This document shows, in pieces, positions 26,381-35,798 of a DNA stretch of 64,000 nt; within the stretch, counting starts at the first letter, position 1; each line of letters begins with the position of its first letter. The position numbers and the translations under genes are program-made. The stretch lies in contig RDOE01000002.1 in NCBI GenBank assembly GCA_011364975.1, positions 1-64,000 on the forward strand, written 5' to 3'. Below the pieces are notes generated by a model. The model was not told the origin of the DNA, searched no databases, and saw only the letters and a program-made list of their open reading frames with translations. This stretch comes from Promethearchaeota archaeon (GTDB lineage Archaea; Asgardarchaeota; Lokiarchaeia; Sigyniarchaeales; SOKP01).

Positions 26381-29335
26381 CTAGATCTTTAATTCATCTT
26401 GGATTGATTTTATAACTCGATTTAAGGAAATTTTTTTGTTTTCAATAAAACCTTGGCCGTAATCCTTACGACCTCCGCCCTTGCCATCAAATTTTTCTGA
26501 AACATTCTTAATTAAATCACCAATATCCAGAGTAAGGTTTTCAGCAACTTTTTTACCTAACATACCCATTATAAGTATTCCGCTCTTGGTTTTATCAATA
26601 AATATGGTGATTAATTCATTAGAATTTTTATGTAATTTTTTGCCTAAATTTTGAAGCTCTTTCTGGGATATATCCTCAAAATGCTGAATTATCAATTTAA
26701 ATCCCTTATAATCTTTTGAATTTTCAATTAGTTCATTAAGGAAATCATCACTAAGAAGATCCTTCATATATTTTAATTTTTCTTTTGCCTGACTCCATTC
26801 ATAATGAAAGTTTTGTATTCGATTATAAATATCATCTTCTTTAACCCCTAAAATTGTGGTTAATTCTTTTATAATTTCTCCCCTAAATGTCTCTTTCGAA
26901 TTTAAAATTAAATCCTGCTTAGATATAGTGCCAGTTTCTAAAGCTTTATTGAGATTTTTCCACTTTTCAATAAGTTCTTTTACTCTACCAACTACTTGAT
27001 CTTTTGGAACTTGTAATAATGCTATTAATCGTCCTAAAAGTTCAGTTTGTTGGTCTACAATTTCATCAGTAGCTTTACCTGCAGTGAACGTTAATCTAAC
27101 TACTCCATCAGAAATTTTCTGTGATTTAATTATTTTTATTGTTCCCGCTTCTGACGTATTATTTAAATGAGTTCCACCACATGCCTCTACATCTAATCCA
27201 GGGATTTCAACGATCCGAAGATACTTACCGGGTACAGCACCGCCTTGATAGATTGACATACCATATCTCTGTTCAGCTTCAGCACGTGGTATAAAATCTA
27301 AGTGTAAGTCAATCTTTTTATTTACTATCTCATTTGCTCGGTTTTCTATTTCTTTCAATTTATCATATGGGATCTGCTCATAATGAGTAATATCCAGATT
27401 AGAATTATCCAAGGTTTTTTTTGCTCCTGCTTGGTTTATATGAGACCCTAATATTTCTCTTGCTGCTGCATTGACAATATGAGTAGCTGTATGATGTTGA
27501 GAAAGTTGGGTTCTCCATTCCTTGTCCACTTGAATTTCTACTGTATCTCCTTCATTAAATTTAGGTTTCTCATCCAAAACATGGATGACATGATTACCTT
27601 GTTTAAATACATCACTGAACTTTTGATTGTTGATAGTTCCGATGTCATGTAATTGTCCTCCAGAGGTAGGATAAGCCACAGACTGATCCAGAACTACAAA
27701 ATTATTGATAATCTTTAAAACTCGAGCTTTATTATTCGTTTCGTTATAATTGTAATAATAAAGCGATTTTGTCTCTGGGATGTTTTTTAAATCTAAATTG
27801 ATTAGTTTTTCAGTTGCATATATCCGTTCTCCTTGTTCATGTCGCTCCACAACTAAACTATAAAAATTGTCCGGTATTCTTACTTTTTTTCCATACTTCG
27901 TTGCAACTTCTTTAACCATCTCAGGATTGATCCCTTTTGAATCATATAATTCGATTAATTTATCTTCATTAATCATCCCTTCAGAAAGTAATTTTTCGAG
28001 AAGTGTACTTGCCTTTTTCTTTGTCTTATAATACTTACTTTTTTCAACATCTAAAATACTCCGAACTTCATCTAAATGCTCTGAAACTTCAGGAAAAAGG
28101 TCTTGTAACTCTTCCGCATGCCATTCACACACGTTAGCTATATCTATATTCCACTTAAATTCGTCAATGAAACCAATTGCCCGTCTAAAAATCACCCTTA
28201 AATTATATCCGCCCCCAACGTTGGAAGGTAATTTACCATCATTTATCGCAAACAAAAGACTCCTAGCATGCTCTGCAATTGAATATAATGCAGTCATAGG
28301 CAACATTTTCGCTTTTAAGATATCTACTTCCATGTTTAACTTTTTTCCTACCTTTGCCCAAGCTTCATCAAGGTTATCCACCTCATCTATATTCAAATAA
28401 GCAGAATATTTTGAAAATTCACTATACAAATTATAATCTAACTTTATGTTTGTAATGGATTTTAATTTGGATAAAACGCCTGGAAACGTCGCTTCATAGA
28501 TGTTGGGGGTACCTTGAGAGAACCATGCAACCCGTTCTTGACCTAACCCCATATCTAATACTTTTAATCCCAACTCTTTTGGGCCTTGAGGTGTTTGCTC
28601 GAACATAGTATATACTTGATTGAAAAGTTCAACGCCTCTGCTAAAGAACTCAAGACTGCACCCAAAAGATCCTCCCCCAGCCCAGGAATCTTCATGGATA
28701 GTTATTTCTTCTTTGGGTAATCCTACTCCTTTATGAATGAAATCATGAATATCTAGAAAAAACTGGTCTTGATCCCATTCTTCTGGAGTGCCGAAAAAAT
28801 GCTGTCCGATCATTACGAATCCGGTATTATGTGAAAATGTCACACCTACGTTTTCGATATCATTAAAACGCAAACAAAATTGAGGAATTATTAATTTTTT
28901 TGCAGGGGGCTCGATTTCACCGGTAATTACATAGGGTTGAAAGGCAGATATGGATGCAATTGTAAATTCTGAGGTAGGATTCCATCGAGCTACACAAGGA
29001 TAGCGTTTTATAGGCATATATCCCCTTGGTTCAAGAATTTCAACAATTTTTTTCCAAACTTCTACATAACTTAATTTAATAGGAGAAGGATTGTTAATAA
29101 CTACTTGAAATCCACCCGAACACACTGGATCTCCACAAACATCTCTTTCCTTTAAAGTAGTCCAGAAAAAAACTCCACATATTTTACACTGTTTCCTCAT
29201 ATAACCTAGTTTTTTTAGTTCTTGCGTAGGAAAGTATTCATCAGGATTTTTTGAAGCAATAGATTTAAAAACTTTTTTTAGTTCTTTATCAGTTCGAGCT
29301 CCTTTGAGCTTATCCTTGTCTTTATTAGTTAGCAT
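26381..29335 (-). CDS. alaS: Alanyl-tRNA synthetase (archaeal type)
   Basis: Full-length class II synthetase (984 residues). The archaeal N-terminal zinc element CKICGVFFW...CGDPVCSG comes first, then the catalytic core (DSWAGGGSFGCSLEFFSRG), the editing domain with QHHTATHIVNAAA and EACGGTHLNNT metal-binding motifs, and a C-Ala domain with GKGGGRKDYGQGF. It charges tRNA-Ala and clears Ser/Gly mischarging. The upstream sequence shows no ribosome binding site. It stands alone on the minus strand. Confidence 0.97.
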   Translation of the reverse strand: MLTNKDKDKLKGARTDKELKKVFKSIASKNPDEYFPTQELKKLGYMRKQCKICGVFFWTTLKERDVCGDPVCSGGFQVVINNPSPIKLSYVEVWKKIVEILEPRGYMPIKRYPCVARWNPTSEFTIASISAFQPYVITGEIEPPAKKLIIPQFCLRFNDIENVGVTFSHNTGFVMIGQHFFGTPEEWDQDQFFLDIHDFIHKGVGLPKEEITIHEDSWAGGGSFGCSLEFFSRGVELFNQVYTMFEQTPQGPKELGLKVLDMGLGQERVAWFSQGTPNIYEATFPGVLSKLKSITNIKLDYNLYSEFSKYSAYLNIDEVDNLDEAWAKVGKKLNMEVDILKAKMLPMTALYSIAEHARSLLFAINDGKLPSNVGGGYNLRVIFRRAIGFIDEFKWNIDIANVCEWHAEELQDLFPEVSEHLDEVRSILDVEKSKYYKTKKKASTLLEKLLSEGMINEDKLIELYDSKGINPEMVKEVATKYGKKVRIPDNFYSLVVERHEQGERIYATEKLINLDLKNIPETKSLYYYNYNETNNKARVLKIINNFVVLDQSVAYPTSGGQLHDIGTINNQKFSDVFKQGNHVIHVLDEKPKFNEGDTVEIQVDKEWRTQLSQHHTATHIVNAAAREILGSHINQAGAKKTLDNSNLDITHYEQIPYDKLKEIENRANEIVNKKIDLHLDFIPRAEAEQRYGMSIYQGGAVPGKYLRIVEIPGLDVEACGGTHLNNTSEAGTIKIIKSQKISDGVVRLTFTAGKATDEIVDQQTELLGRLIALLQVPKDQVVGRVKELIEKWKNLNKALETGTISKQDLILNSKETFRGEIIKELTTILGVKEDDIYNRIQNFHYEWSQAKEKLKYMKDLLSDDFLNELIENSKDYKGFKLIIQHFEDISQKELQNLGKKLHKNSNELITIFIDKTKSGILIMGMLGKKVAENLTLDIGDLIKNVSEKFDGKGGGRKDYGQGFIENKKISLNRVIKSIQDELKI

Positions 29336-29574
29336 TTTATTTCAAGAGGATGTATTATATCTAACCATTTACTATTGAATGATAAAATCAATATTCTCCT
29401 ATAATTTTTTCTTTAAATTTTAAAAATTTCACTTAAGCATGAAATGTATGGGTTTTATTTCATATGAAATATCTGACTAAAACGTAAAAGAATTTAAAAG
29501 AATTTATCATATCTTGCTTTACCCATTAATATTTTAAAATTTAAAACAAAATAAATAGATAGGTGAAATTCCAA

Positions 29575-29871
29575 ATGGTTTACGTAATGAGTATTGTTAA
29601 ATATCCTCCTCATATCGCTAAAGAATTAATTAAGTTTTATGTTTCAGGTAAAGCTCCAAAATACCCTGATTTCGTAAAGAGAACTCATCAATGGGTCGTT
29701 TCGGATTACCATTATAAGACTTACAACATATATGAAATACCGAAGGATAAATTATATGAGGGAATTAAGGGTATAGCTAAGCGTCTTTCTGCTTTCACTG
29801 AATTTGAAGGATACGTTTATAAAGTTATCCCATTAATGGAAGGTCCAGAAGCTATGGAAATGATAAAATAA
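29575..29871 (+). CDS. Small conserved-looking protein, unknown function
   Basis: 98 residues, probably a ferredoxin-like alpha/beta fold: a strand MVYVMSIVKYP, a helix AKELIKFYVSG, strands HQWVVSDYHYKTYNIYEIP, a helix KLYEGIKGIAKRLSAFTEFEG and a strand YVYKVIPLM. This resembles small dimeric alpha/beta-barrel proteins, but no family is recognised. The start is set to ATG 29575 because AGGTGA (29561-29566) lies at the right distance; the GTG used by the track falls inside that site. Confidence 0.6.
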   Translation: MVYVMSIVKYPPHIAKELIKFYVSGKAPKYPDFVKRTHQWVVSDYHYKTYNIYEIPKDKLYEGIKGIAKRLSAFTEFEGYVYKVIPLMEGPEAMEMIK

Positions 29872-29889
29872 TTTTTTTCTTTTTTTTTT
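29872..29889 (+). terminator. Oligo-T terminator between convergent genes
   Basis: T7-C-T10 directly after the TAA at 29871 and just before the stop of the convergent gene at 29888. It fits an archaeal T-tract terminator for the plus-strand gene. Confidence 0.5.
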
Positions 29890-30325
29890 ATAATTCTAAT
29901 ATTTGAAAGCGTGAAAATCCTCTTTGAGCCATACTATAATCAAGAAATTCAATCTTTTCAGGTATTATTTTTAAAATAAGTTGTCTTTTTCCAAAGACTA
30001 TTTTTTGTGCATGTTCAAATTCGGAATCTCCTTCTTTTAAAAAAATTAATCTATTTTTTCCCGTTGCAGTAATTTGCATTCCCTGAATCTTACCTGTATC
30101 CATTGGTGTGTAAATTCCTATACTTACAATTGGATTTTCTTCGATATTTTTTACTTTCCTTCCGGGAGTGGGTCCTACATAAATATTAAAATTATTATCC
30201 CCTTCTTCCATGTAAAAATCCATTGGTGTAGCTCTTGGAATATTATTTGAGGAAGTACATAGCACCAATACTTTTCGTTGGTTTAAAAATTGGCGAATTT
30301 CTTTTTTTAATTGCTCTTCTGGCAT
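29888..30325 (-). CDS. Pyridoxamine 5'-phosphate oxidase-like FMN-binding split-barrel protein
   Basis: 145 residues with the split-barrel pattern: an N-terminal helix, the strands RKVLVLCTSSNNIPRATPMDFYM and FNIYVGPTPGRKVKNIEENP, then VSIGIYTPM. The family binds FMN, heme or F420. Given F420 biosynthesis genes in this window, an F420-dependent or FMN-dependent reductase is possible, but the cofactor cannot be read from the sequence. It is not true PdxH. Confidence 0.82.
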   Translation of the reverse strand: MPEEQLKKEIRQFLNQRKVLVLCTSSNNIPRATPMDFYMEEGDNNFNIYVGPTPGRKVKNIEENPIVSIGIYTPMDTGKIQGMQITATGKNRLIFLKEGDSEFEHAQKIVFGKRQLILKIIPEKIEFLDYSMAQRGFSRFQILEL

Positions 30326-30441
30326 CTTTTTAGCTATATTAATTCACCCATATTAATTATATGATTAAAAATAAGGTAACCTAGTTAAAAAATTAATCCT
30401 ATTAAAAAATGATGGTGAAGAATGTTAATTGATTGAAAATT

Positions 30442-31596
30442 TTAAAATGAAGTTAAATTTGATTGAGGAAATTGAGATTCTTCCCCTGCAGCTTGAACAT
30501 AGGGGGAGATTGGTCCTCGTCCTAGAGCCATAATTCGAATTTTTGATCCTAACATCGGATTTAGAGCAGTCCCAAATTTTAGGGTTGCATCTTCAGGGAT
30601 TTCATTTGAAATCGCAGATACAATCTTATCGATCTTTGATAAAGAAAGTTGATGATCTCCTGTAACAGAAATAATGCATCGATCTACGTTATCGGTATTT
30701 AATTCTAAAAGGGGATTATGGAGAGCCAGTCTAGCCTTTCTGATTAAATCCTTCTCTTCTCCCAAGGATTCCGTAATCCCTATCAATCCTGAGGGATATT
30801 CTCCCTTTTTTTCAAGAACTTTTCTAACATCAGCATAATCGATATTGATTAAACCACAGTTATTGATAAGATTGATAATTTCATTGATACTTCTAATGAG
30901 AACTTCATCCATTATTTTAAAACCAGTTAAAATTGGCATCTTTTGATTAAATCGAAGTAAATTATCATTGGGTATTGGTATTAAAGTATCGGTATAGTTT
31001 AAAAGATCTTTTAAGCCTCTCTGGGCTCTTAAAATTCGCTCTTTACCCTCAGAAGTGAACGGGATTGAGCAGAAGCTTACTACTGTTGCATCGTTTTTCT
31101 TAGCTTCTCTTGCTACTATTGGAGCGGCCCCTGTTCCCGTACCTCCACCTAAACCAAATGTTAAAAATACAACATCAGCATTCAGAACTTGAGCTAATCT
31201 TTCCACATCCTCTTCTGCTGCATTTTTACCCACATCAGGATCATTTCCAGACCCTAATCCGCTGCAAGTTTCCTTTCCAATTAATACTTTCTGTTTTGCG
31301 TTTGAGTAATATAAATCATGAGCATCTGTATTAATATTGAGAGTTTCAATGAATTTAGAACCTAAATCTTGCATTCTTGAGATGGTATTATTACCCGCCC
31401 CTCCAATACCTACCACTAGGGACTTAATCTTTAAGACTTTAAGTAAGTCAGCTAAGTATTTATCACTATCCAAATTTGTAGATCCTTTATCATTTAAATT
31501 TTGACGGGCAATTTCTTGAAATCTTGACCTCACAGACATTCTTGATTTGGCTATTTCGGTTAAATTAAGCTCATCCTCAGTCATAATTTTATCCAT
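30442..31596 (-). CDS. ftsZ: Cell division GTPase FtsZ
   Basis: Tubulin-family GTPase with the nucleotide-binding N motif VGIGGAGNNTISRM, the tubulin signature GLGGGTGTGAAP, the PNDNLL segment and the T7-loop region GLINIDYADVR. It polymerises into the division ring. The ORF track adds 22 hydrophobic residues at the front (MHITILYYLD...) that do not belong to the family; the start is placed at ATG 31596 (MDKIMTEDEL), with ATG 31584 as an alternative. A TATA-like box lies about 20 bp upstream, so the mRNA may be leaderless. Confidence 0.96.
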   Translation of the reverse strand: MDKIMTEDELNLTEIAKSRMSVRSRFQEIARQNLNDKGSTNLDSDKYLADLLKVLKIKSLVVGIGGAGNNTISRMQDLGSKFIETLNINTDAHDLYYSNAKQKVLIGKETCSGLGSGNDPDVGKNAAEEDVERLAQVLNADVVFLTFGLGGGTGTGAAPIVAREAKKNDATVVSFCSIPFTSEGKERILRAQRGLKDLLNYTDTLIPIPNDNLLRFNQKMPILTGFKIMDEVLIRSINEIINLINNCGLINIDYADVRKVLEKKGEYPSGLIGITESLGEEKDLIRKARLALHNPLLELNTDNVDRCIISVTGDHQLSLSKIDKIVSAISNEIPEDATLKFGTALNPMLGSKIRIMALGRGPISPYVQAAGEESQFPQSNLTSF

Positions 31597-31936
31597 AAAG
31601 TAGAAGTAATTCTTATATAATACGAGTATTATATCCAAATAATATAGGATAGTAATATGCATGTAATATCGCTCTTAAAATTAAATGCAACTAGTGCTAT
31701 GGAGATAACATATTTTTTCAAATATTATAAGGAAAATATCTCATTAGTATTATAATAACATATATGTCAATTTGAGAGCTATTAGCAATAGTAGATAAAT
31801 CCCATTTAGGTTATTAGATACTTCGAACCCCATGATATTTAGCTCTAATTATTCGTGGGAAAAAAATGATTGGTTCTAAAGTGAATAAATTTATAAGATT
31901 ATATTTTCACTTGTATTATGTTAGGGGTTTAAAGAA
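31597..31936. other. 340-bp divergent intergenic region between ftsZ and a small zinc-motif gene
   Basis: AT-rich, no ORF worth calling. It presumably contains two back-to-back promoters: the ftsZ TATA candidate at 31613-31620, and a plus-strand promoter near AATTTATAAG (about 31887) for the small gene at 31937. Confidence 0.5.
31613..31620 (-). promoter_or_regulatory. Candidate TATA box of ftsZ
   Basis: TTATATAA ends 16 bp upstream of ATG 31596 with no ribosome binding site between, consistent with a leaderless ftsZ transcript. Visual match only. Confidence 0.4.
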
Positions 31937-32176
31937 ATGGAAATTGATTTGAATAGGAACTCTACAGGTAAAACGTTGGAAGAATCTGAACAGGCTGATT
32001 TAATAAAAGTTAGAGCCTTAATTTCTTGCCCTAATGGAGATTATAGTAAGAAATTTCGTAATCAGTTTCCGAGGAATCAACTAGAATTGTTTATAGTAGC
32101 AGCAAAAGTGTTTGATTTCATGACTTGCCCTAAGTGTGGAGAGATTCTAAAGTTAGATTTAGAATTTAATATATAA
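31937..32176 (+). CDS. Small protein with CPxCG zinc knuckle
   Basis: 79 residues, mostly polar, with one C-terminal zinc-knuckle-like motif (TCPKCGEIL) and one earlier cysteine (ISCPNGDYS), together able to bind one zinc. The central part is basic and helical (KKFRNQFPRNQLELFIVAAKVF). No family is recognised. It is divergent from ftsZ and ends 40 bp before the stop of the convergent EndoQ gene. Confidence 0.6.
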   Translation: MEIDLNRNSTGKTLEESEQADLIKVRALISCPNGDYSKKFRNQFPRNQLELFIVAAKVFDFMTCPKCGEILKLDLEFNI

Positions 32177-32216
32177 ATTATATTTCCTTTATTTTTCGAG
32201 TAGTAGCTACTACTTA

Positions 32217-33533
32217 TCATTCTAATATATCAAGCTTAATTTCTCCATATGTACCTCCGCCACCAGGGGTATAATCAATATTGTTTGATCGAAAAGCATC
32301 GATTACAGAGGCTATTTTTTCATCAAACTGCGAAATTTTTTGAATTGGAATATCAATTAAAATTTCATATTCAGTTCCTAATTGTTCAGTAATTTTTTGA
32401 TAGATGCTTAATACGGTTTTGCTAGTTGCACTTTTGATATGCTTTACAGATCTAATGATGTTGACTAATTGTATTGCATTTATATAAGTTGGTCTGTGAT
32501 TTGGATGATTTGGTTCTTTGTATGAAGATATAACGTTGATTCTTTCGCTTACTCCGAGTTTAATTTTAACATTTTTTTTATTTTGTTCCTTGCAAGAGGG
32601 ACAAATTGCTTTTTCTTTTGAAACCATATTAATATATACATTCTTAGCTTTTTTTGGGTCAGCAGAGAAATAGATTATGAAATTGTCTGATATTGAATAT
32701 TGATTAAAAATATTTGAAGTTCTAGTGTTAGTCTTCTTAAATATTACGCGTCTTCTGCATTTATTACAGAACATATTATAATATTTCCCTAATTTTGGAT
32801 GAAGTCCAACATTTAAAGTAATTTTTCGATTACTTTTTCTATTAATAGCAAGATTTATTTCCTCAAAAGAGGGATTATCGATTTCAAATCTATTAAATTC
32901 TCTACCCAAAGAAAGAGGACTTTCTGAATGTGCATCACTATTACTAAGGAAAGTAACATGTTTTAAACAATCAAGACGATCTGCTAAATCAGTATTAGCA
33001 GATAAACCTAATTCAATGAATTTTACATGTTTTATTGCATCTTGATAACACTGCTCCAAAGAGTCGAATTTATTTTGGCGAAATATTGCTTTAAAAGGAG
33101 TAAAAGCATGAGCTGGCCCAATTAATGCCCCCGATTCTGAAACTAATTCTACTAATTCTGCAGGGGATAAATTAACCCTGGGACGACCACCCCATTCATC
33201 AAGTAGATTTTTGGAATATGGAAGCATCTTGTTCTGAAGTTCTTTTACTGTTTTAAAATCTGGAAATAGAATTATTTCATGTATACTTTCCTTATCTTCA
33301 ATTTCAGTTTGTAAAATAAAGGAAATATCCTTATAAGTAAAAGCTCCTTCTTTATCTTTTTTAAGGTTAGTTTCTAAATATTTTAACCAATCTGGCTGTA
33401 GCACATCACCAGTTCCCAAAATTTGAAGCCCTTTCTTTTTACACGTTTCAACCATCGTGTCTAAATTTAACGATTTAGATACTGCTATGGAGTGAGGAGA
33501 ATGAATATGTAAATCAGCATTGAAGATATCCAT
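32217..33533 (-). CDS. Endonuclease Q-like PHP-domain DNA repair nuclease
   Basis: The N-terminal PHP domain carries DLHIHSPHS, GTGDVLQPDW, GPAHAFTPF and SNSDAHSESPLSLG, the metal-binding set of this fold. A zinc element follows (CNKCRRR and CPSCKEQ), then a C domain ending in TPGGGGTYGEI. This layout and length (438) match archaeal EndoQ, which nicks DNA 5' of deaminated bases such as uracil and hypoxanthine. It is probably a cytoplasmic repair enzyme. It is followed upstream by a TPR gene on the same strand. Confidence 0.85.
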   Translation of the reverse strand: MDIFNADLHIHSPHSIAVSKSLNLDTMVETCKKKGLQILGTGDVLQPDWLKYLETNLKKDKEGAFTYKDISFILQTEIEDKESIHEIILFPDFKTVKELQNKMLPYSKNLLDEWGGRPRVNLSPAELVELVSESGALIGPAHAFTPFKAIFRQNKFDSLEQCYQDAIKHVKFIELGLSANTDLADRLDCLKHVTFLSNSDAHSESPLSLGREFNRFEIDNPSFEEINLAINRKSNRKITLNVGLHPKLGKYYNMFCNKCRRRVIFKKTNTRTSNIFNQYSISDNFIIYFSADPKKAKNVYINMVSKEKAICPSCKEQNKKNVKIKLGVSERINVISSYKEPNHPNHRPTYINAIQLVNIIRSVKHIKSATSKTVLSIYQKITEQLGTEYEILIDIPIQKISQFDEKIASVIDAFRSNNIDYTPGGGGTYGEIKLDILE

Positions 33534-33636
33534 TTGATATAAGAAAGGGTTAATACAATAAAAAGTTTAATTCAATAGTTATTAATAATATAATAGGGTC
33601 TAATTTTACCCAGCTTCATCTTAAAAATAATAAAGT

Positions 33637-34659
33637 TTACAGAGATTCGCCCAATTTTTTATTACATGAAACTAATAACACTTTAATCTCATCATCATTG
33701 GGATCCAATGATAATACTTGTTTATAATAAACAATTGCTTGAGTATAATCCTTCTTTATAGTTAAATAGATATTCCCAAGCTTTTTTAAATTAGATATAT
33801 TTTCAGGTTCAAGTCGAAGAGCTTCTTTATAATAAAATATTGCGTTGTCAAAATCTTCTATATTACAATAACTGAAAGCAATATTTTCAAATAATATTGT
33901 ATCTTGTGAACTTAAAGTGAGTGCTTTTTCATAACACTCAATTGATTTTTGATAATTATTTAGTAAGGTATAAGAAAGACCTAAATTATTCCATGCCTCA
34001 ATGAAGTAAGGATTGATATCAGTTGCTTTGGAATAAGATTTTACTGCTAAATCATAATCATTTTTCTCATAAGCAACATCACCCAAATCAAACCATATAT
34101 CCTCATTGTCCGGATCTAATTCTAAGGCTTTATTATAGAATTTTATAGCATTTTCAAAATCTTCAATATCAAAATAGATATTTGCTAAATTATTATAGAG
34201 AATAGGCTCATCAGGGTTAATTCTAATAGATTTTTCATAACATTCAATTGCTTTATCAAAATCTTCCATATCACGGTAAAGTAATGCAATATTGTTCCAC
34301 ACATCGGTATAACTTGGTTCATATTCCAAAGCGATCTTATAATATTTTAAAGCATTATCCAGATCTCCAAGATCTTCATAAGCGAACCCAAGATTATAGT
34401 AAGTTACTGCATCTTCGGGATCAAGCTCTAAAGCTTTTTCATAGCACAGAATAGCGTTCTTATAATCCCTTATCATCCCGTATGATAATCCTAGGTTGTT
34501 CCATACCTCTGAAAAGTAAGGGTTAATTTCTATAGCTCTTTTATAAGATTCGATTGCCTCCTCATAACTATTCGTATCATAATAGGCATCTCCTAAATTG
34601 ATCCAAGCATCGGCGTCATTAGGATCAAGTTCCACTGATTTTTTATATCTTTCAATCAT
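33637..34659 (-). CDS. TPR repeat protein (about ten repeats)
   Basis: Nearly the whole 340 residues are tetratricopeptide repeats of the W-N-LG-Y...A---Y-KA-ELDP type, such as DAWINLGDAYYDTNSYEEAI and EVWNNLGLSYGMIRDYKNAI. Units are 34 residues and acidic. It has no signal peptide and no catalytic domain, so it is likely a cytoplasmic protein-binding scaffold. It lies between EndoQ and the nucleotidyltransferase on the same strand. Confidence 0.93.
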   Translation of the reverse strand: MIERYKKSVELDPNDADAWINLGDAYYDTNSYEEAIESYKRAIEINPYFSEVWNNLGLSYGMIRDYKNAILCYEKALELDPEDAVTYYNLGFAYEDLGDLDNALKYYKIALEYEPSYTDVWNNIALLYRDMEDFDKAIECYEKSIRINPDEPILYNNLANIYFDIEDFENAIKFYNKALELDPDNEDIWFDLGDVAYEKNDYDLAVKSYSKATDINPYFIEAWNNLGLSYTLLNNYQKSIECYEKALTLSSQDTILFENIAFSYCNIEDFDNAIFYYKEALRLEPENISNLKKLGNIYLTIKKDYTQAIVYYKQVLSLDPNDDEIKVLLVSCNKKLGESL

Positions 34660-34736
34660 AATTTAAGGTTAGAACTATTGAAGATTAAAATGATATCTCT
34701 CTATTATTTTTTTATATTTTTGAAAATCATGAAAAC

Positions 34737-35777
34737 TTAAACCATTAGGAGCATTTTATCAATCTTTTGATCAGTTAAGAGTATTCTATAATATGGTTCA
34801 TTATTTTTATAAATAACCTCCTCTAATTTACCTAATACGAAAACTTTCTCCCCTTTAACTGCCTGTTCACAATATCTTCCTCGGTATGAAGTAATCTTAG
34901 TTATTTTATTCATATCGAGATGAGATATTTTTAGATGTTGTTCAATAATCTGGAAACATTTTATTGAATAGGAGCAGGGTGTAAAAATTGATTCAGAAGA
35001 ATCGATTATTTCACCTTTTACTGCGATGGTACCTAGATTCTTGAATTGATAATCATAATATGTTCCTTCCCAATCTTCAGGACTTTTAATATAACGAATA
35101 AAGAAATCAATATTAAGATATTTTCCTTGATGTTGTTTTCTTTGTTCACTTCTTAAGAAATCTTGAAATGAAACATCAGAGCCCCCAAATCTCCAATTGT
35201 AGTGAGATTTAAACTCATCAAGTTTATATTTTCTGCAGGAATTTGGTTTTTCATATATTTCTTTTAATTTATTTTGAAATTCTAAAGAATTTTGAGTACC
35301 ATAAATGATGATATCTATATCCGAATCTAAGTTACTTAATCCGATCATAGAAGATCCGGATATCCCAATAGAATTCTCTGAAAGAGAAGAGTTTTGTATA
35401 AATAGATCGCATAAATCAAAAGACATTAACTCTAATTTTGAAAGGTTTTCTTTATGATGTAAAAATTTGAAATAGTTTTTTGGAGTATAAATTTTTTTAA
35501 TATCTTCACATTTAACTCCTTGAAGTGGAATGTCAAGTTCTTTAGAATAGAATAAATATTGGGGAAATTTCTCTTTTAGTATCAAAAATCTATCATCAAA
35601 AGCATAGACTTTTTTGAATTTAATACCATTTTTTACACGATCTCCATTTTGATCTGGAAAAAATCGTAAAAAACAAATTTTTCGATCTTTTGGGTGATGA
35701 ATACCTTTTATATCAAAAAAAAGATTATCTTTTTTCGTTTCAAGGTAATCTCCTTCAATTCCTTTTGGAACTTCCAT
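34737..35777 (-). CDS. Nucleotidyltransferase-fold protein (polymerase-beta-like)
   Basis: The centre of the protein has a polymerase-beta-type nucleotidyltransferase active site, GISGSSMIGLSNLDSDIDIIIYG, with the GS motif and paired aspartates. The flanking N-terminal 130 residues and the C-terminal 150 residues are unfamiliar; the C-terminal end has an OB-like strand pattern (EKVFVLGKLEEVIYKNNEPYYRILL). Its substrate is unknown. It begins 21 bp after the stop of the coiled-coil gene, so the two are probably cotranscribed. Confidence 0.78.
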   Translation of the reverse strand: MEVPKGIEGDYLETKKDNLFFDIKGIHHPKDRKICFLRFFPDQNGDRVKNGIKFKKVYAFDDRFLILKEKFPQYLFYSKELDIPLQGVKCEDIKKIYTPKNYFKFLHHKENLSKLELMSFDLCDLFIQNSSLSENSIGISGSSMIGLSNLDSDIDIIIYGTQNSLEFQNKLKEIYEKPNSCRKYKLDEFKSHYNWRFGGSDVSFQDFLRSEQRKQHQGKYLNIDFFIRYIKSPEDWEGTYYDYQFKNLGTIAVKGEIIDSSESIFTPCSYSIKCFQIIEQHLKISHLDMNKITKITSYRGRYCEQAVKGEKVFVLGKLEEVIYKNNEPYYRILLTDQKIDKMLLMV

Positions 35778-35798
35778 ATCTTTTTTTAAAGATTTTAA

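Noticed and set aside
31597-31662. N-terminal 22-residue hydrophobic extension of FtsZ
   Set aside because: FtsZ has no signal peptide; the stretch overlaps the probable promoter, and ATG 31596 gives a normal start.
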